Assembly (NCBI GenBank): GCA_937890765.1
Contig: CALADQ010000006.1
Coordinates: 1 to 22,909, forward strand
Source: an uncultured Candidatus Neoarthromitus sp.
GTDB lineage: Bacteria > Bacillota > Clostridia > Clostridiales > Clostridiaceae
DNA length: 22,909 nucleotides
Direction: 5' to 3'
A program made the translations under genes and the position numbers. The notes beneath the pieces are model-generated. The model had not been told where the DNA came from. It ran no database searches and saw only the letters and a program-made list of their open reading frames with translations. Of the stretch, positions 1 to 7,687 are shown in pieces. Position 1 is the stretch's first letter. Each line of letters opens with the position of its first letter.

Positions 1-164
1 TTTCCTAATTATAGACAACTTAATTATGCTTTGTGAAATTAGTTTGTGATTTCATTTAAAATTTCCCCTTCAATATGATTGATGATTCATTTTGAAAAAC
101 TAAAAATGCTCAAAAGTATACTTACAAAATTCAATCACTTCAAAAGCAAAAACTCCAAACAAAA

Positions 165-195
165 AAACAAACTAATTTATGCCATTAGTTTGTTT
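165..195. terminator. Hairpin, probable bidirectional terminator
   Basis: A perfect 12-bp inverted repeat (165-176 with 184-195) with a 7-base loop. The left flank is A-rich, so the minus-strand reading ends in a T-run; the plus reading is followed by a shorter T-rich stretch. It most likely ends a + strand gene lying left of the window and separates it from the GIY-YIG gene. The first 260 bases hold no convincing gene. Confidence 0.5.
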
Positions 196-261
196 ACTTT
201 CACCCGTGTTTATTCATATTTAGTTAATATTTTTTCATCTCTATTAAATTTTAAAGCCTTA

Positions 262-290
262 TTGTAATTAAATTGTTTTTATTATATATT
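262..290 (+). promoter_or_regulatory. Predicted sigma-A promoter of the GIY-YIG gene
   Basis: TTGTAA (262-267) and TATATT (285-290) are separated by 17 bases, 32 bases before the start codon at 323. The region is very AT-rich, so chance matches are possible. Confidence 0.4.
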
Positions 291-322
291 TTATTTTGGA
301 ATCTATTCTTGGAGGAATTTAA

Positions 323-1207
323 ATGGCACGAGGTAAAAGTATTAATTTATTTCTTATGGATGGAAATGCAAGTGGATGCATAAAATCAACATTAGCAAAT
401 TGGACAGGCGTAGCTTACAAAATTCCAAGGACGGAATTAGATAAATGTAATGAAAGAGTCGATCTTAAACAAAGTGGAGTTTATTTTCTTTTCGGAAATA
501 TAGAAGAAACTGATGAAAATGTCGTTTATATTGGTCAAGCAGGTTCACGAAAAAATGGAACAGGAATTTTAAATAGACTGCAAGAACATAGATCTAATTC
601 TGAAAAAGATTATTGGACAGAAGCTGTTGTTTTCACAACTTCCAACAATTCTTTTGGTCCAACTGAGATAAGCTATCTTGAAACTAGATTTTGCGAGTTG
701 GCGAGTGAAGCAAAGAGATACGTCGTAAAAAATTCCAACTCACCTACATCTGGTAATGTAACAGAAGAAAAACAAAGTGAACTAGAAGAATTTATAGATA
801 ACGCAAAAATAATTATTGGAACTCTAGGTCATAAAGTATTTGAACCCTTAATCTCTCCTTTGTCAACTTCTCAAAACGGTTCAGAAACTTCTTCAAATGA
901 TTGCGATGAATTATTGTACTTTAAATATTCAGATATAAGAGCGACTGGAAAAAGAACAAGCGATGGATTTGTGGTGCTTAAAGGAAGTTCTATTTCAAAG
1001 CAATTTACAAAAAGTTGCCCCGAACGTGTACATAAAAATCGTGAAAAATATTCTAGCAAGATAAACAACGAATTCATACTAACAGAAGACATACTATTTA
1101 AAAGCCCCTCTTCAGCAGCTGAATTCATCGGTGGAGCAAGTTTGAGTGGATATGAAAAATGGTGCGATAAAAATGGACTGACTTTAAAAGATATAGAAGA
1201 AATTTAA
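323..1207 (+). CDS. GIY-YIG nuclease-fold protein with C-terminal DUF4357
   Basis: A 294-residue soluble protein. Residues about 50-125 carry the GIY-YIG nuclease fold: GVY at 52-54, VYIGQAG at 68-74, then Arg85 and the QEH at 87-89, with a conserved Glu further on in the GPTEISYLE segment. Residues about 195-290 resemble the DUF4357 domain (ATGKRTSDGFVVLKGS, then a region rich in SPSSAAEFI). Family members with this pair are widespread and of unknown cellular role; the fold predicts metal-dependent DNA cleavage or nicking. No signal peptide or membrane segment. The start is fixed by GGAGG at 311-315, seven bases before ATG. It stands alone, with terminators on both sides, and looks less AT-rich than its neighbours, so it could be an accessory gene. 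Domain calls are from motif reading; the function is inferred. Confidence 0.85.
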   Translation: MARGKSINLFLMDGNASGCIKSTLANWTGVAYKIPRTELDKCNERVDLKQSGVYFLFGNIEETDENVVYIGQAGSRKNGTGILNRLQEHRSNSEKDYWTEAVVFTTSNNSFGPTEISYLETRFCELASEAKRYVVKNSNSPTSGNVTEEKQSELEEFIDNAKIIIGTLGHKVFEPLISPLSTSQNGSETSSNDCDELLYFKYSDIRATGKRTSDGFVVLKGSSISKQFTKSCPERVHKNREKYSSKINNEFILTEDILFKSPSSAAEFIGGASLSGYEKWCDKNGLTLKDIEEI

Positions 1208-1215
1208 GAAAAATA

Positions 1216-1243
1216 AAAGACTTCCCAACTCGAGGAAGTCTTT
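1216..1243. terminator. Bidirectional terminator between convergent genes
   Basis: A perfect 10-bp stem (1216-1225 with 1234-1243) and 8-base loop, followed on the + strand by a T-rich tail and on the - strand by TTTTATTTTT. It sits between the GIY-YIG gene and the lipoprotein gene, which converge here. A near-identical copy lies at 22857-22884. Confidence 0.85.
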
Positions 1244-1273
1244 CAATTTTTTCCGAATACAATTAAACAAACC

Positions 1274-2305
1274 TTATTTTATTGTATCTAAAATTTTTCC
1301 TTCAACGTAATCAATTATAGAAATGCTCAAATCTGAATTTAACACATATGCTTTTCCTTCATCAGAACTATAAATTATAGCTTGTCTAGGTTCACTTAAT
1401 CCCTCAATAACTGACTTAACTTCCAAAGTTTCCGTGTCAATAACGCTAACTTGATTGCTTCCTTTTTCGCCAGTCAATATAGTTTTTCCATCCTCAGAAA
1501 GCACAGAGCCATATGGTTCCTTACCTACTGGAATTGTTTTTACAACTCCACCACTACTTATATCAATAACATTAATTGAATTTTCACTGCTTGAAGCTCC
1601 GTACAAAAATTTATTATCTTTATCAACAGATATTCCCCTAACAGATGGTATTCCTGATAAAGTTTTTTCAATTTCAAAAGTTTCCGTATTAACAACCCTC
1701 ACATCATTCCCTTTAAAATTTGTAACATAAATATATTTATCACTATCATCTATTACAATTCCTTGACGTGGATTACTAAATCCTTCAATAACTTTTTCAA
1801 TCTCCCCAGTCCTTAAACTAATCACAGTAACTGTGCTATTATGTTGATTGTTAACATACATTTTCTTGCCACTGTTTGATATTACAAATCCAAAAACTCC
1901 TTTTTCCAAATCAAAACTTCTTGTATTATTCAAAGACCTACTATCGAATTCTCTAACACTTCCATAAGAACTATCCGAAACGTAAAAATGTTTTCCATCT
2001 TTTGAGAAAGAAATATTTCTTGGAGTAACAAACTCATCAAGCTCACCAATTTGCTTTTTGTTCTCAATGTCATAAACTTTAATTTTATCTATAGTACTAT
2101 TTGAAACCACCGCAATTTTTTCGTCAGGACTAATAGCTAAAGAATTATTTTTTATGTCTGCATCAAAAGCTTCTGGCTCCGTAACCATTTCAGTTTGCAC
2201 TTCATCTTTAACAGCATTAGAAACAGCCGCATTATTTTTAGTTCCACACCCCGAAAGAAACATTACTGACATAGACAACATTAATACAATTGCTAACTTT
2301 TTCAT
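1274..2305 (-). CDS. YVTN-type beta-propeller lipoprotein
   Basis: A 343-residue exported lipoprotein. Residues 1-20 form a lipoprotein signal peptide ending in the lipobox LSGC, with Cys20 as the lipidated residue; a low-complexity linker follows. From about residue 50 to the end there are repeated blades of about 40 residues of the YVTN/WD40-like type: each has a strand like KYIYVTN, a V-x-V-[IV]-[DN]-T-x-T strand, and a G-x-x-x-P-R turn (SNPRQGIVI, SVRGISV, SEPRQAII). Such propellers on the outer face of the membrane usually bind proteins or ligands; no catalytic residue can be named. The ribosome binding site GGGAGGAG lies inside the last codons of the upstream DUF3955 gene, whose stop is 3 bases before this ATG, so the two are translated from one message. 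Confidence 0.85.
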   Translation of the reverse strand: MKKLAIVLMLSMSVMFLSGCGTKNNAAVSNAVKDEVQTEMVTEPEAFDADIKNNSLAISPDEKIAVVSNSTIDKIKVYDIENKKQIGELDEFVTPRNISFSKDGKHFYVSDSSYGSVREFDSRSLNNTRSFDLEKGVFGFVISNSGKKMYVNNQHNSTVTVISLRTGEIEKVIEGFSNPRQGIVIDDSDKYIYVTNFKGNDVRVVNTETFEIEKTLSGIPSVRGISVDKDNKFLYGASSSENSINVIDISSGGVVKTIPVGKEPYGSVLSEDGKTILTGEKGSNQVSVIDTETLEVKSVIEGLSEPRQAIIYSSDEGKAYVLNSDLSISIIDYVEGKILDTIK

Positions 2306-2308
2306 TAA

Positions 2309-2584
2309 TTAATCTCCTCCCAATTTTTGTTTATAAAAATTTTTTGTCAAATTTTTTACGAGAACAATCACTAAAAAGCAAACGCCCAAAAACATAAACA
2401 AAAAACCAATTGGCAACAAAAAGAACTTTTCATGCAAAACTCCTTGCGTATCAACATATTCATTGGAAAATCCTTTAAGTATAATAAGCATAAACCCAAA
2501 AACAAAAAACACAAATCCCAAAAACGAAAATCCATAATTTTTACGTCTATTAATTTTATGAAAATTTTTGTCTTCTAATTTCAT
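2309..2584 (-). CDS. DUF3955-family small membrane protein
   Basis: A 91-residue protein with a basic N-terminus and two hydrophobic helices (about 18-38 and 55-77). The loop between them reads EYVDTQGVLHEKFFLLPIGF, which matches the conserved loop of DUF3955 (D-x-x-G-x-LHE-x-FFL-x-P-[IL]-G). The function of this family is not known. The basic residues before helix 1 and after helix 2 suggest both ends face the cytoplasm and the conserved loop faces out, the same side as the lipoprotein encoded by the next gene. The two genes form an operon. RBS GGGAG lies about 10 bases before ATG. Confidence 0.75.
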   Translation of the reverse strand: MKLEDKNFHKINRRKNYGFSFLGFVFFVFGFMLIILKGFSNEYVDTQGVLHEKFFLLPIGFLFMFLGVCFLVIVLVKNLTKNFYKQKLGGD

Positions 2585-2621
2585 TTAAAATCAACTCCCA
2601 AAATCAAATATGCTCTAAACA

Positions 2622-2650
2622 ATTTTACATCATTTACATATAAAAAACAA
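2622..2650 (-). promoter_or_regulatory. Predicted promoter of the DUF3955-lipoprotein operon
   Basis: On the minus strand TTGTTT (2645-2650) and TAAAAT (2622-2627) are separated by 17 bases, about 38 bases before the start codon of the DUF3955 gene and just past the terminator of the ula operon. Confidence 0.45.
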
Positions 2651-2674
2651 ATCACCAAAAAATAATCAATTAAA

Positions 2675-2698
2675 AAGTGGTATGAAACCATACCACTT
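2675..2698 (-). terminator. Terminator of the ula operon
   Basis: A perfect 10-bp stem (2675-2684 with 2689-2698), loop of 4, then TTTTAATTGATT on the minus strand. It lies 60 bases after the ulaE stop. Confidence 0.8.
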
Positions 2699-2757
2699 CA
2701 TTAAAATTCTAAAATGAAATTCCCAAACATAATTTACATAACAAAATTAAAATTTTT

Positions 2758-3603
2758 TCAATTAAACGCTTTATCCAAAATATTTCTAAGAAAATTGCAA
2801 GAATAAAAACAACTTTCTTTCCAATCGCTATTTCCTGTGTACCAAAACTCTCCTGTAAACATCCTAACTCCCATATTTTTTAAAAGCTTAACATTCTCAA
2901 AAAATTCTGTATGGCCTGTTCCAAATTTAACTTCTCTGTAAATGTTAGGCAAAGTATCTTTAAGATGCGCCGCAAAAATATGTCCTCTTCCTAATTCCAA
3001 ATCTTCATTAACCTCATGCCCATAAATTAAACTTGCATTTTTCAAATTTCCTATATCGGGATATATTCCTAAAAATGGACTATTTAAATTTTTTACATAA
3101 AACATAGACTTTTTTATCGTGTCCATAAAAGAAGTCTCCATAGTTTCAAAAGCTAAAACTATTCCTTTCTTCGATGCCATATAAACACACTTTTCTAAAT
3201 TTTTTTCAAAAATATTTTTTGTAATATCATTTCCTTCTTCGTAATATATATCGTATCCAGCCAATTGTATAATTCTAATTCCCAAATCACTAGCCAATGA
3301 AATTGCTTTTTCCATTATCTCCAAAGATTTATCTTGAATACTTTTATCATAATGCCCAAGAGGAAATCTCCTATGCCCACTTAAACACATCGTCCTTATA
3401 AATTGTTCACTTTTAAACATCGCTTTAACAAGATTTTTCTTTTCTTCCAAATCCCAATTTAATCTTTTAAGTTTTTCATCTGTTTCATCCACACTTATTT
3501 CTAAATAATCAAAACCAAATTCTTTGCTTAACTTTAATTTATCACACAAATCTAAATCGTTAGGCATACTTTTTTCGTATTGCCCTAAACAATAATCATT
3601 CAT
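2758..3603 (-). CDS. ulaE: L-ribulose-5-phosphate 3-epimerase (UlaE family)
   Basis: A 281-residue cytosolic TIM-barrel enzyme of the xylose-isomerase-like superfamily, close to the 284 residues of E. coli UlaE. It interconverts L-xylulose-5-phosphate and L-ribulose-5-phosphate in the anaerobic ascorbate pathway. The expected metal ligands and catalytic acids are in place at nearly the E. coli positions: Glu153 (AFETME), Asp183 (YPDIGN), His213 (AAHLKD) and Glu252 (GEFWYT). Other family hallmarks are the N-terminal GQYEKSMP and the CLSGHRRFPLG segment. It is the last gene of the operon, 11 bases after ulaF, and is followed by a terminator. The RBS is weak (AAGGA, about 14 bases away), so it may depend on translation of ulaF. 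Confidence 0.92.
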   Translation of the reverse strand: MNDYCLGQYEKSMPNDLDLCDKLKLSKEFGFDYLEISVDETDEKLKRLNWDLEEKKNLVKAMFKSEQFIRTMCLSGHRRFPLGHYDKSIQDKSLEIMEKAISLASDLGIRIIQLAGYDIYYEEGNDITKNIFEKNLEKCVYMASKKGIVLAFETMETSFMDTIKKSMFYVKNLNSPFLGIYPDIGNLKNASLIYGHEVNEDLELGRGHIFAAHLKDTLPNIYREVKFGTGHTEFFENVKLLKNMGVRMFTGEFWYTGNSDWKESCFYSCNFLRNILDKAFN

Positions 3604-3614
3604 AACTTTAAAAA

Positions 3615-4319
3615 TTATCCTTGACCATAATAAGCATTTTCACCATGCTTTCTCATAAAATGTTTGTCAAGCAAATTTAAATCAATGGAATTTGTTTCAC
3701 AACAAATTTGATTACAAATAAATGCCATATTAGCACACTTTTCTAAAACAATAGAATTATTAACAGCATCTAAACTATTTTTCCCCCACGAAAATGGTCC
3801 ATGATTCTTAACCAAAACTCCCGGAACATAATTAGGATTTATATTATTTTGAATAAAAGTTTCAACTATAACCTTTCCAGTATTTCTTTCGTAATCATTT
3901 TTAATTTCTTCAGGCCTCATATCTCTCGTACAATGAATTGTACCATAAAAATAATCTGCATGAGTCGTTCCCAAAGCATTTATACTTTTTCCAGCTTGTG
4001 CCCAAGAAGTTGCCCATAACGAATGAGTGTGAACAACGCCTCTAATTTCTTTAAAATTTTTATACAATTCTACGTGAGTCATTAAATCAGAACTAGGTTT
4101 AAGTTTTCCTTGAATAACATTTCCTTCTAAATCACATATAACTATATCTTCTTCTCTCATGGAATCATACTCTACTCCACTTGGTTTTATTGCAATTATT
4201 CCATTATCTCTATCAATTCCAGAAACATTACCCCAAGTTAAAACTACGAGATCATTTTTAGGCAAAAGCAAATTCGCTTCAAATACTTCTCTTCTAAGTT
4301 TTTCAATATACAACTTCAT
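3615..4319 (-). CDS. ulaF: L-ribulose-5-phosphate 4-epimerase (UlaF/AraD family)
   Basis: A class II aldolase-fold enzyme of about 232-235 residues that turns L-ribulose-5-phosphate into D-xylulose-5-phosphate, the exit of the pathway into the pentose phosphate route. Numbered from the GTG at 4322, the zinc ligands are His98 and His100 (VHTHS) and His174 (KNHGPF); the catalytic Asp123 lies in GTTHADYFYG, and the C-terminal HGENAYYGQ holds the conserved Tyr. TWGNVSGID near the N-terminus binds the phosphate. The start is unsure: the longest frame opens with GTG-ATG (4322, 4319), while AGAGG is only 2-3 bases before that ATG but 8 bases before a TTG at 4313. Its place between the propeller gene and ulaE points to ascorbate rather than arabinose. 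Confidence 0.92.
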   Translation of the reverse strand: MKLYIEKLRREVFEANLLLPKNDLVVLTWGNVSGIDRDNGIIAIKPSGVEYDSMREEDIVICDLEGNVIQGKLKPSSDLMTHVELYKNFKEIRGVVHTHSLWATSWAQAGKSINALGTTHADYFYGTIHCTRDMRPEEIKNDYERNTGKVIVETFIQNNINPNYVPGVLVKNHGPFSWGKNSLDAVNNSIVLEKCANMAFICNQICCETNSIDLNLLDKHFMRKHGENAYYGQG

Positions 4320-4324
4320 CACCT

Positions 4325-5356
4325 CTAATCAGTTATGATATAAACAATTGCCTCGTTTGAAGTATGATTTGCGCTTAAAATTAAATCTCTATGTCCTTCG
4401 TTAACCAAAAACAAATTTGCTGGCCCGCCACCAGTATCTATAATTTCAGTAATAAATTCTCCTTCTCTATGTTGAACACAAAAAAGTTCGGAATCATTTC
4501 TTCTCACTCCAGCTATAAAAGTAGGCGTACCTCTAAGATTTCCTGCAATCAATGAATGAGCAAAATTTATTTCGTTATTGTATCTATAAACTCTTTCATA
4601 TTTTCCATTAATTTTTTTGTAAATATAAATTGAATCTCCATGAAATGGCTCTATAGTCATAAATTCTTTTTCACCATCCATATCTATATCAATTACTGCA
4701 ATCTCACTTATGCAACCACTAAAAACTTTTTCAATCTTCCAATCTTCAGCTTTAGAATAAGGTGGCGTAACTTTATAAATCCCATCATCACAACCAAAAT
4801 ATCCTAAAATTTTTCCGTCATCATAATCTCTACAATAACCATGATTTTTAAACATTCCATCTTTGAGAATTTTTAAATTCACAATTCTTTCTAAATCTTC
4901 TGATAACTCACCAACATATATAGCACCTGGCGTACTCCAATCTTCTTTGTTCTTTTTGTCTTTTGCGAGAGTTGCACATATAAAATAATTAACATTTTCA
5001 ATTGAATAAATATCAAATCTATGAACGTATGGAAGTTTTAAAACATCTTTAAAATCCCAAACTCCATCTTTCTTTTTTCCTAAAACAACTTTCGCTAAAG
5101 AAGGAGAAACCTTCATATAAAATTCTTGTATAGCTAAAAAACTTTTTTCATTTTCTGAAACTTGAACTATGGACATACATCCTCCTGGCATGGTCCAAAT
5201 TTTCTCTTCAAACTCAAAATTTTCTCCACAAAAACTTTCACAAACAACATTAGGATCTTCACTTGCAAAAACGTAGTGATTTTTTTCGTCATAACTCATA
5301 CAGGTAACTGCATAACACCTATGAATATCATCCAGTTTCCTTTTTTCGATTTTCAC
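4325..5356 (-). CDS. FG-GAP-like beta-propeller protein in the ula operon, function unknown
   Basis: A 343-residue protein with no signal peptide and no membrane segment, so probably cytosolic. It is built of repeated beta blades; one reads AVIDIDMDGEKEFMTIEPFHG, an FG-GAP/VCBS-like Asp-rich calcium-type loop (D-x-D-x-D-G), and others include YFGCDDGIYKVTPP and AHSLIAGNLRGTPTFIAGVRR. I do not recognise a described enzyme. It sits inside the ascorbate operon, 41 bases after ulaB and 2 bases before the ulaF start region, where a decarboxylase gene (ulaD) would be expected; it does not look like the 210-220-residue TIM barrel of UlaD. Related FG-GAP folds occur in sugar-acting enzymes such as fungal aldos-2-ulose dehydratase, so a sugar-phosphate lyase, isomerase or lactonase role is conceivable but unproven. 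The start is GTG, with GGAG about 10 bases upstream. Confidence 0.75.
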   Translation of the reverse strand: MKIEKRKLDDIHRCYAVTCMSYDEKNHYVFASEDPNVVCESFCGENFEFEEKIWTMPGGCMSIVQVSENEKSFLAIQEFYMKVSPSLAKVVLGKKKDGVWDFKDVLKLPYVHRFDIYSIENVNYFICATLAKDKKNKEDWSTPGAIYVGELSEDLERIVNLKILKDGMFKNHGYCRDYDDGKILGYFGCDDGIYKVTPPYSKAEDWKIEKVFSGCISEIAVIDIDMDGEKEFMTIEPFHGDSIYIYKKINGKYERVYRYNNEINFAHSLIAGNLRGTPTFIAGVRRNDSELFCVQHREGEFITEIIDTGGGPANLFLVNEGHRDLILSANHTSNEAIVYIITD

Positions 5357-5397
5357 TTAACATCAACTCCAAAAACACATCTTAAGACAAATAAAAT

Positions 5398-5697
5398 TTA
5401 AAAAATATTAGTCTCTCTCAACCCTTTTTCTATTTCATCAACAGACATAATATTTTTAAGTCCAATGACTTTAACTCCTTTTTCAATTGCATCTTTAAAC
5501 ATTGATTCAAAATTTTTAGAACATAAGACTATATCATAATTGGAAGCCGCAGATTTTCCTTCTGAAATTGCACAATGATAAATTTTATCCACCTGAACGT
5601 CAAGTTTCTTTAAAATTTTTTCCACGTTCATTTTTATCATCAAACTTGTTCCTGCACCATTTCCGCAACAAACTAATAATTTCAAATTTTTCTTCAT
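5398..5697 (-). CDS. ulaB: Ascorbate-type PTS component IIB (UlaB)
   Basis: A 99-residue cytosolic phosphocarrier. It takes phosphate from the IIA protein on a cysteine and gives it to the incoming sugar. The active-site loop is LLVCCGNGAGTSLMIK; by comparison with UlaB (VCGNGQGSS) Cys11 is the phosphorylated residue. The preceding Cys10 is extra. RBS GGAGGGG lies about 8 bases before ATG. It follows the IIC gene after 37 bases and precedes the propeller gene. Confidence 0.92.
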   Translation of the reverse strand: MKKNLKLLVCCGNGAGTSLMIKMNVEKILKKLDVQVDKIYHCAISEGKSAASNYDIVLCSKNFESMFKDAIEKGVKVIGLKNIMSVDEIEKGLRETNIF

Positions 5698-5734
5698 AAT
5701 AATATCCCCTCCAAAGTTAAATAAATTTACGTTT

Positions 5735-7195
5735 TTATTTGGATGTTTTCTTCAAATTCTTATAAGCATCCCAATCTTCAGTTATTAAAAAATATCCTTT
5801 AGGATTTTTACGATATTGAAGCTGTGGTATAGCAATTAAAATTACAATTACAACGGCCAAACCTGCATATCCTAAAAATTTCATTATAACCGTAAATACT
5901 GGCCACACTGTTGTCCAGTCAAACATTCCTATATATCCTCCGTAACTTGCCAATCCAACCCAACCTGCAATAAAAGCAGATCCAAAAACTTGAATTAAAC
6001 CTGACAAAAATGGGAATAACATTGCAGCCTTTATTCCTCCTTTATTGTCAGCATAAACAGCTATAACAGCATTATCAAAAAACAAAGGAACGAATCCTGC
6101 TATTATTAACGTTGGAGATTTTAAAAAAATCAATGTTATGATGGCTAAAAATTGTCCAAGTGCTCCCATCAAAAATCCAATCGTAACCGCATTTGGAGAA
6201 CCAAAACCAAAAACAGCTGCACAATCTATACCAGGAACTGCACCGGGTAAAAAAGAATTTGATATACCTTGAAAAGAATTAGTCAATTCAGTTACGAACG
6301 TTCTAACTCCTAATTGCAAGATAGCTAAATAAACAGCAAAATTTAGGGATGTAGTTAAGATATAAAAGAAGAAATTTTCTGATTCTGACATAAATTTTGA
6401 GGCAACCAAATAGTCTTTTCCCAAAACAATTAGAATAATTCCAAAGAATATAAACATAAGACATGAAGTAGAAACCATATTTTCATTAAATATGGATAAA
6501 AATCCAGGAAGCTTTATATCATCTACTCTTTTACAATTACTACCTTTAAATTTCTCGGCTAATTTTGAAAATATAGCCAATCCAAACATTTGTTGATGTG
6601 CTACACAAAAACCTCCACCATCTGTTAATTCTTGAGTAATATCAACAGTCAAATTAGAACCGACAGCCCAATAAAGTCCTAAAATAATTCCCATCACAAT
6701 TAAAATAAATGTGTCATTTAACAAAGGAAAACAAAACAATATTAACCAGAATGCTGTTGATGCTTGTTGAACTTGAACATGACCAGTTGTGAAAACCGCT
6801 CTCATTTTTGTAAACTTTTTGAATTTTACAAGTAACAGATTCATTATAAAAGCTATCAAAAGTAATATTAATACATTTGAAAAAGTTCTATTAAAAGATT
6901 GCTTTAATCCCTCTGTAACAGCATTCTGACCAAAATAAGGATCTATAACCGCTGCATTTAAACTAAACCTATCTCTCAAACCAGTTAAAATAGGCCTAAA
7001 ATTATTTACCAACCCTGCAGAACCTACTGATAATATCATATAACCTACTGTAGCCTTTATAAATCCAGAAAACGCATCATAAAATGTTTTCTTCAATAAT
7101 AAATATCCTATCAAAACCATAAAACCAATTAAATAAGCTGGTTTCGTTAAAATATTATTTGCAAAAAAGTTCCATACATTAATAAAAAAATCCAT
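5735..7195 (-). CDS. ulaA: Ascorbate-type PTS transporter IIC (UlaA/SgaT)
   Basis: A 486-residue membrane permease, slightly longer than E. coli UlaA (465). About ten or more hydrophobic segments span the whole protein. Several stretches match UlaA well: the N-terminal GYLLLKKTF, the TQELTDGGGFCVAHQQMF segment (UlaA has TQEVTDGCGFSIGHQQQF), DDIKLPGFLSIFNENMVST, and NSFLPGAVPGIDCAAVFGF followed by SPNAVTIGFLMGALGQ. These belong to the ascorbate-binding core. It moves the sugar across the membrane while the IIB protein phosphorylates it. Start ATG with AAAGG about 11 bases upstream; it is 16 bases after the IIA gene. Confidence 0.95.
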   Translation of the reverse strand: MDFFINVWNFFANNILTKPAYLIGFMVLIGYLLLKKTFYDAFSGFIKATVGYMILSVGSAGLVNNFRPILTGLRDRFSLNAAVIDPYFGQNAVTEGLKQSFNRTFSNVLILLLIAFIMNLLLVKFKKFTKMRAVFTTGHVQVQQASTAFWLILFCFPLLNDTFILIVMGIILGLYWAVGSNLTVDITQELTDGGGFCVAHQQMFGLAIFSKLAEKFKGSNCKRVDDIKLPGFLSIFNENMVSTSCLMFIFFGIILIVLGKDYLVASKFMSESENFFFYILTTSLNFAVYLAILQLGVRTFVTELTNSFQGISNSFLPGAVPGIDCAAVFGFGSPNAVTIGFLMGALGQFLAIITLIFLKSPTLIIAGFVPLFFDNAVIAVYADNKGGIKAAMLFPFLSGLIQVFGSAFIAGWVGLASYGGYIGMFDWTTVWPVFTVIMKFLGYAGLAVVIVILIAIPQLQYRKNPKGYFLITEDWDAYKNLKKTSK

Positions 7196-7211
7196 ATGTT
7201 CAAAACCTTTC

Positions 7212-7676
7212 TTAATTTAAATATTTCTTTTTTACATACTCCTTGAACATGGTTTCATTTTCTACCTCATTAATTAAATCGTTCAAAATTTCAAAATCAC
7301 TTATTGTATCTGCTATCAATTTTACATTTTTCATATGCTGTTCTTTATCATTTGAAGCAATTGAAAAAAATAATTTTACATTTCTCTCATCATTACTTGG
7401 ATCAAACTTAACTGTATTTCTAACTTTCATTAGAGAAACAGCTGTGCCTTTGCATCCGTCATGCCCCTCACTAGCATGTGGTATAGCTACATAAGGAGCT
7501 ATAATTATGTATGGACCATACTTCTCAACACTTTCAATTGTTGCTTTAACATAACTCTCATCTACTATTTTATTATTTAATAAAATTTTAAAACTTGCTT
7601 TTATAGCATCTCTCCAATCCTTAAATTCATCTTCAAATTGATAATAAGAATTTTCGTAAATATATTTCAATAACAA
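7212..7676 (-). CDS. ulaC: Ascorbate-type PTS component IIA (UlaC)
   Basis: A cytosolic phosphocarrier of the mannitol/fructose IIA fold that passes phosphate from HPr to UlaB. The active His lies in IPHASEGHDG, with GTAVSLMKV after it. The open frame can start at GTG 7691, overlapping the ulaG stop, but the Shine-Dalgarno AGGTG lies inside those first codons, 7 bases before a TTG at 7676. Starting there gives 154 residues, the length of E. coli UlaC, and puts the active His at 67, next to His68 of E. coli. The 7676 start is therefore preferred. The gene follows ulaG directly. Confidence 0.9.
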   Translation of the reverse strand: MLLKYIYENSYYQFEDEFKDWRDAIKASFKILLNNKIVDESYVKATIESVEKYGPYIIIAPYVAIPHASEGHDGCKGTAVSLMKVRNTVKFDPSNDERNVKLFFSIASNDKEQHMKNVKLIADTISDFEILNDLINEVENETMFKEYVKKKYLN

Positions 7677-7687
7677 ACAAAAACACC

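Noticed and set aside
79..267. 62-codon + strand frame starting at TTG
   Set aside because: No Shine-Dalgarno, composition typical of AT-rich intergenic DNA, and it contains the hairpin at 165-195.
4325..5356. A divergent UlaD decarboxylase in the propeller gene
   Set aside because: UlaD is a TIM barrel of about 216 residues; this protein is longer and made of repeated beta blades with FG-GAP loops.
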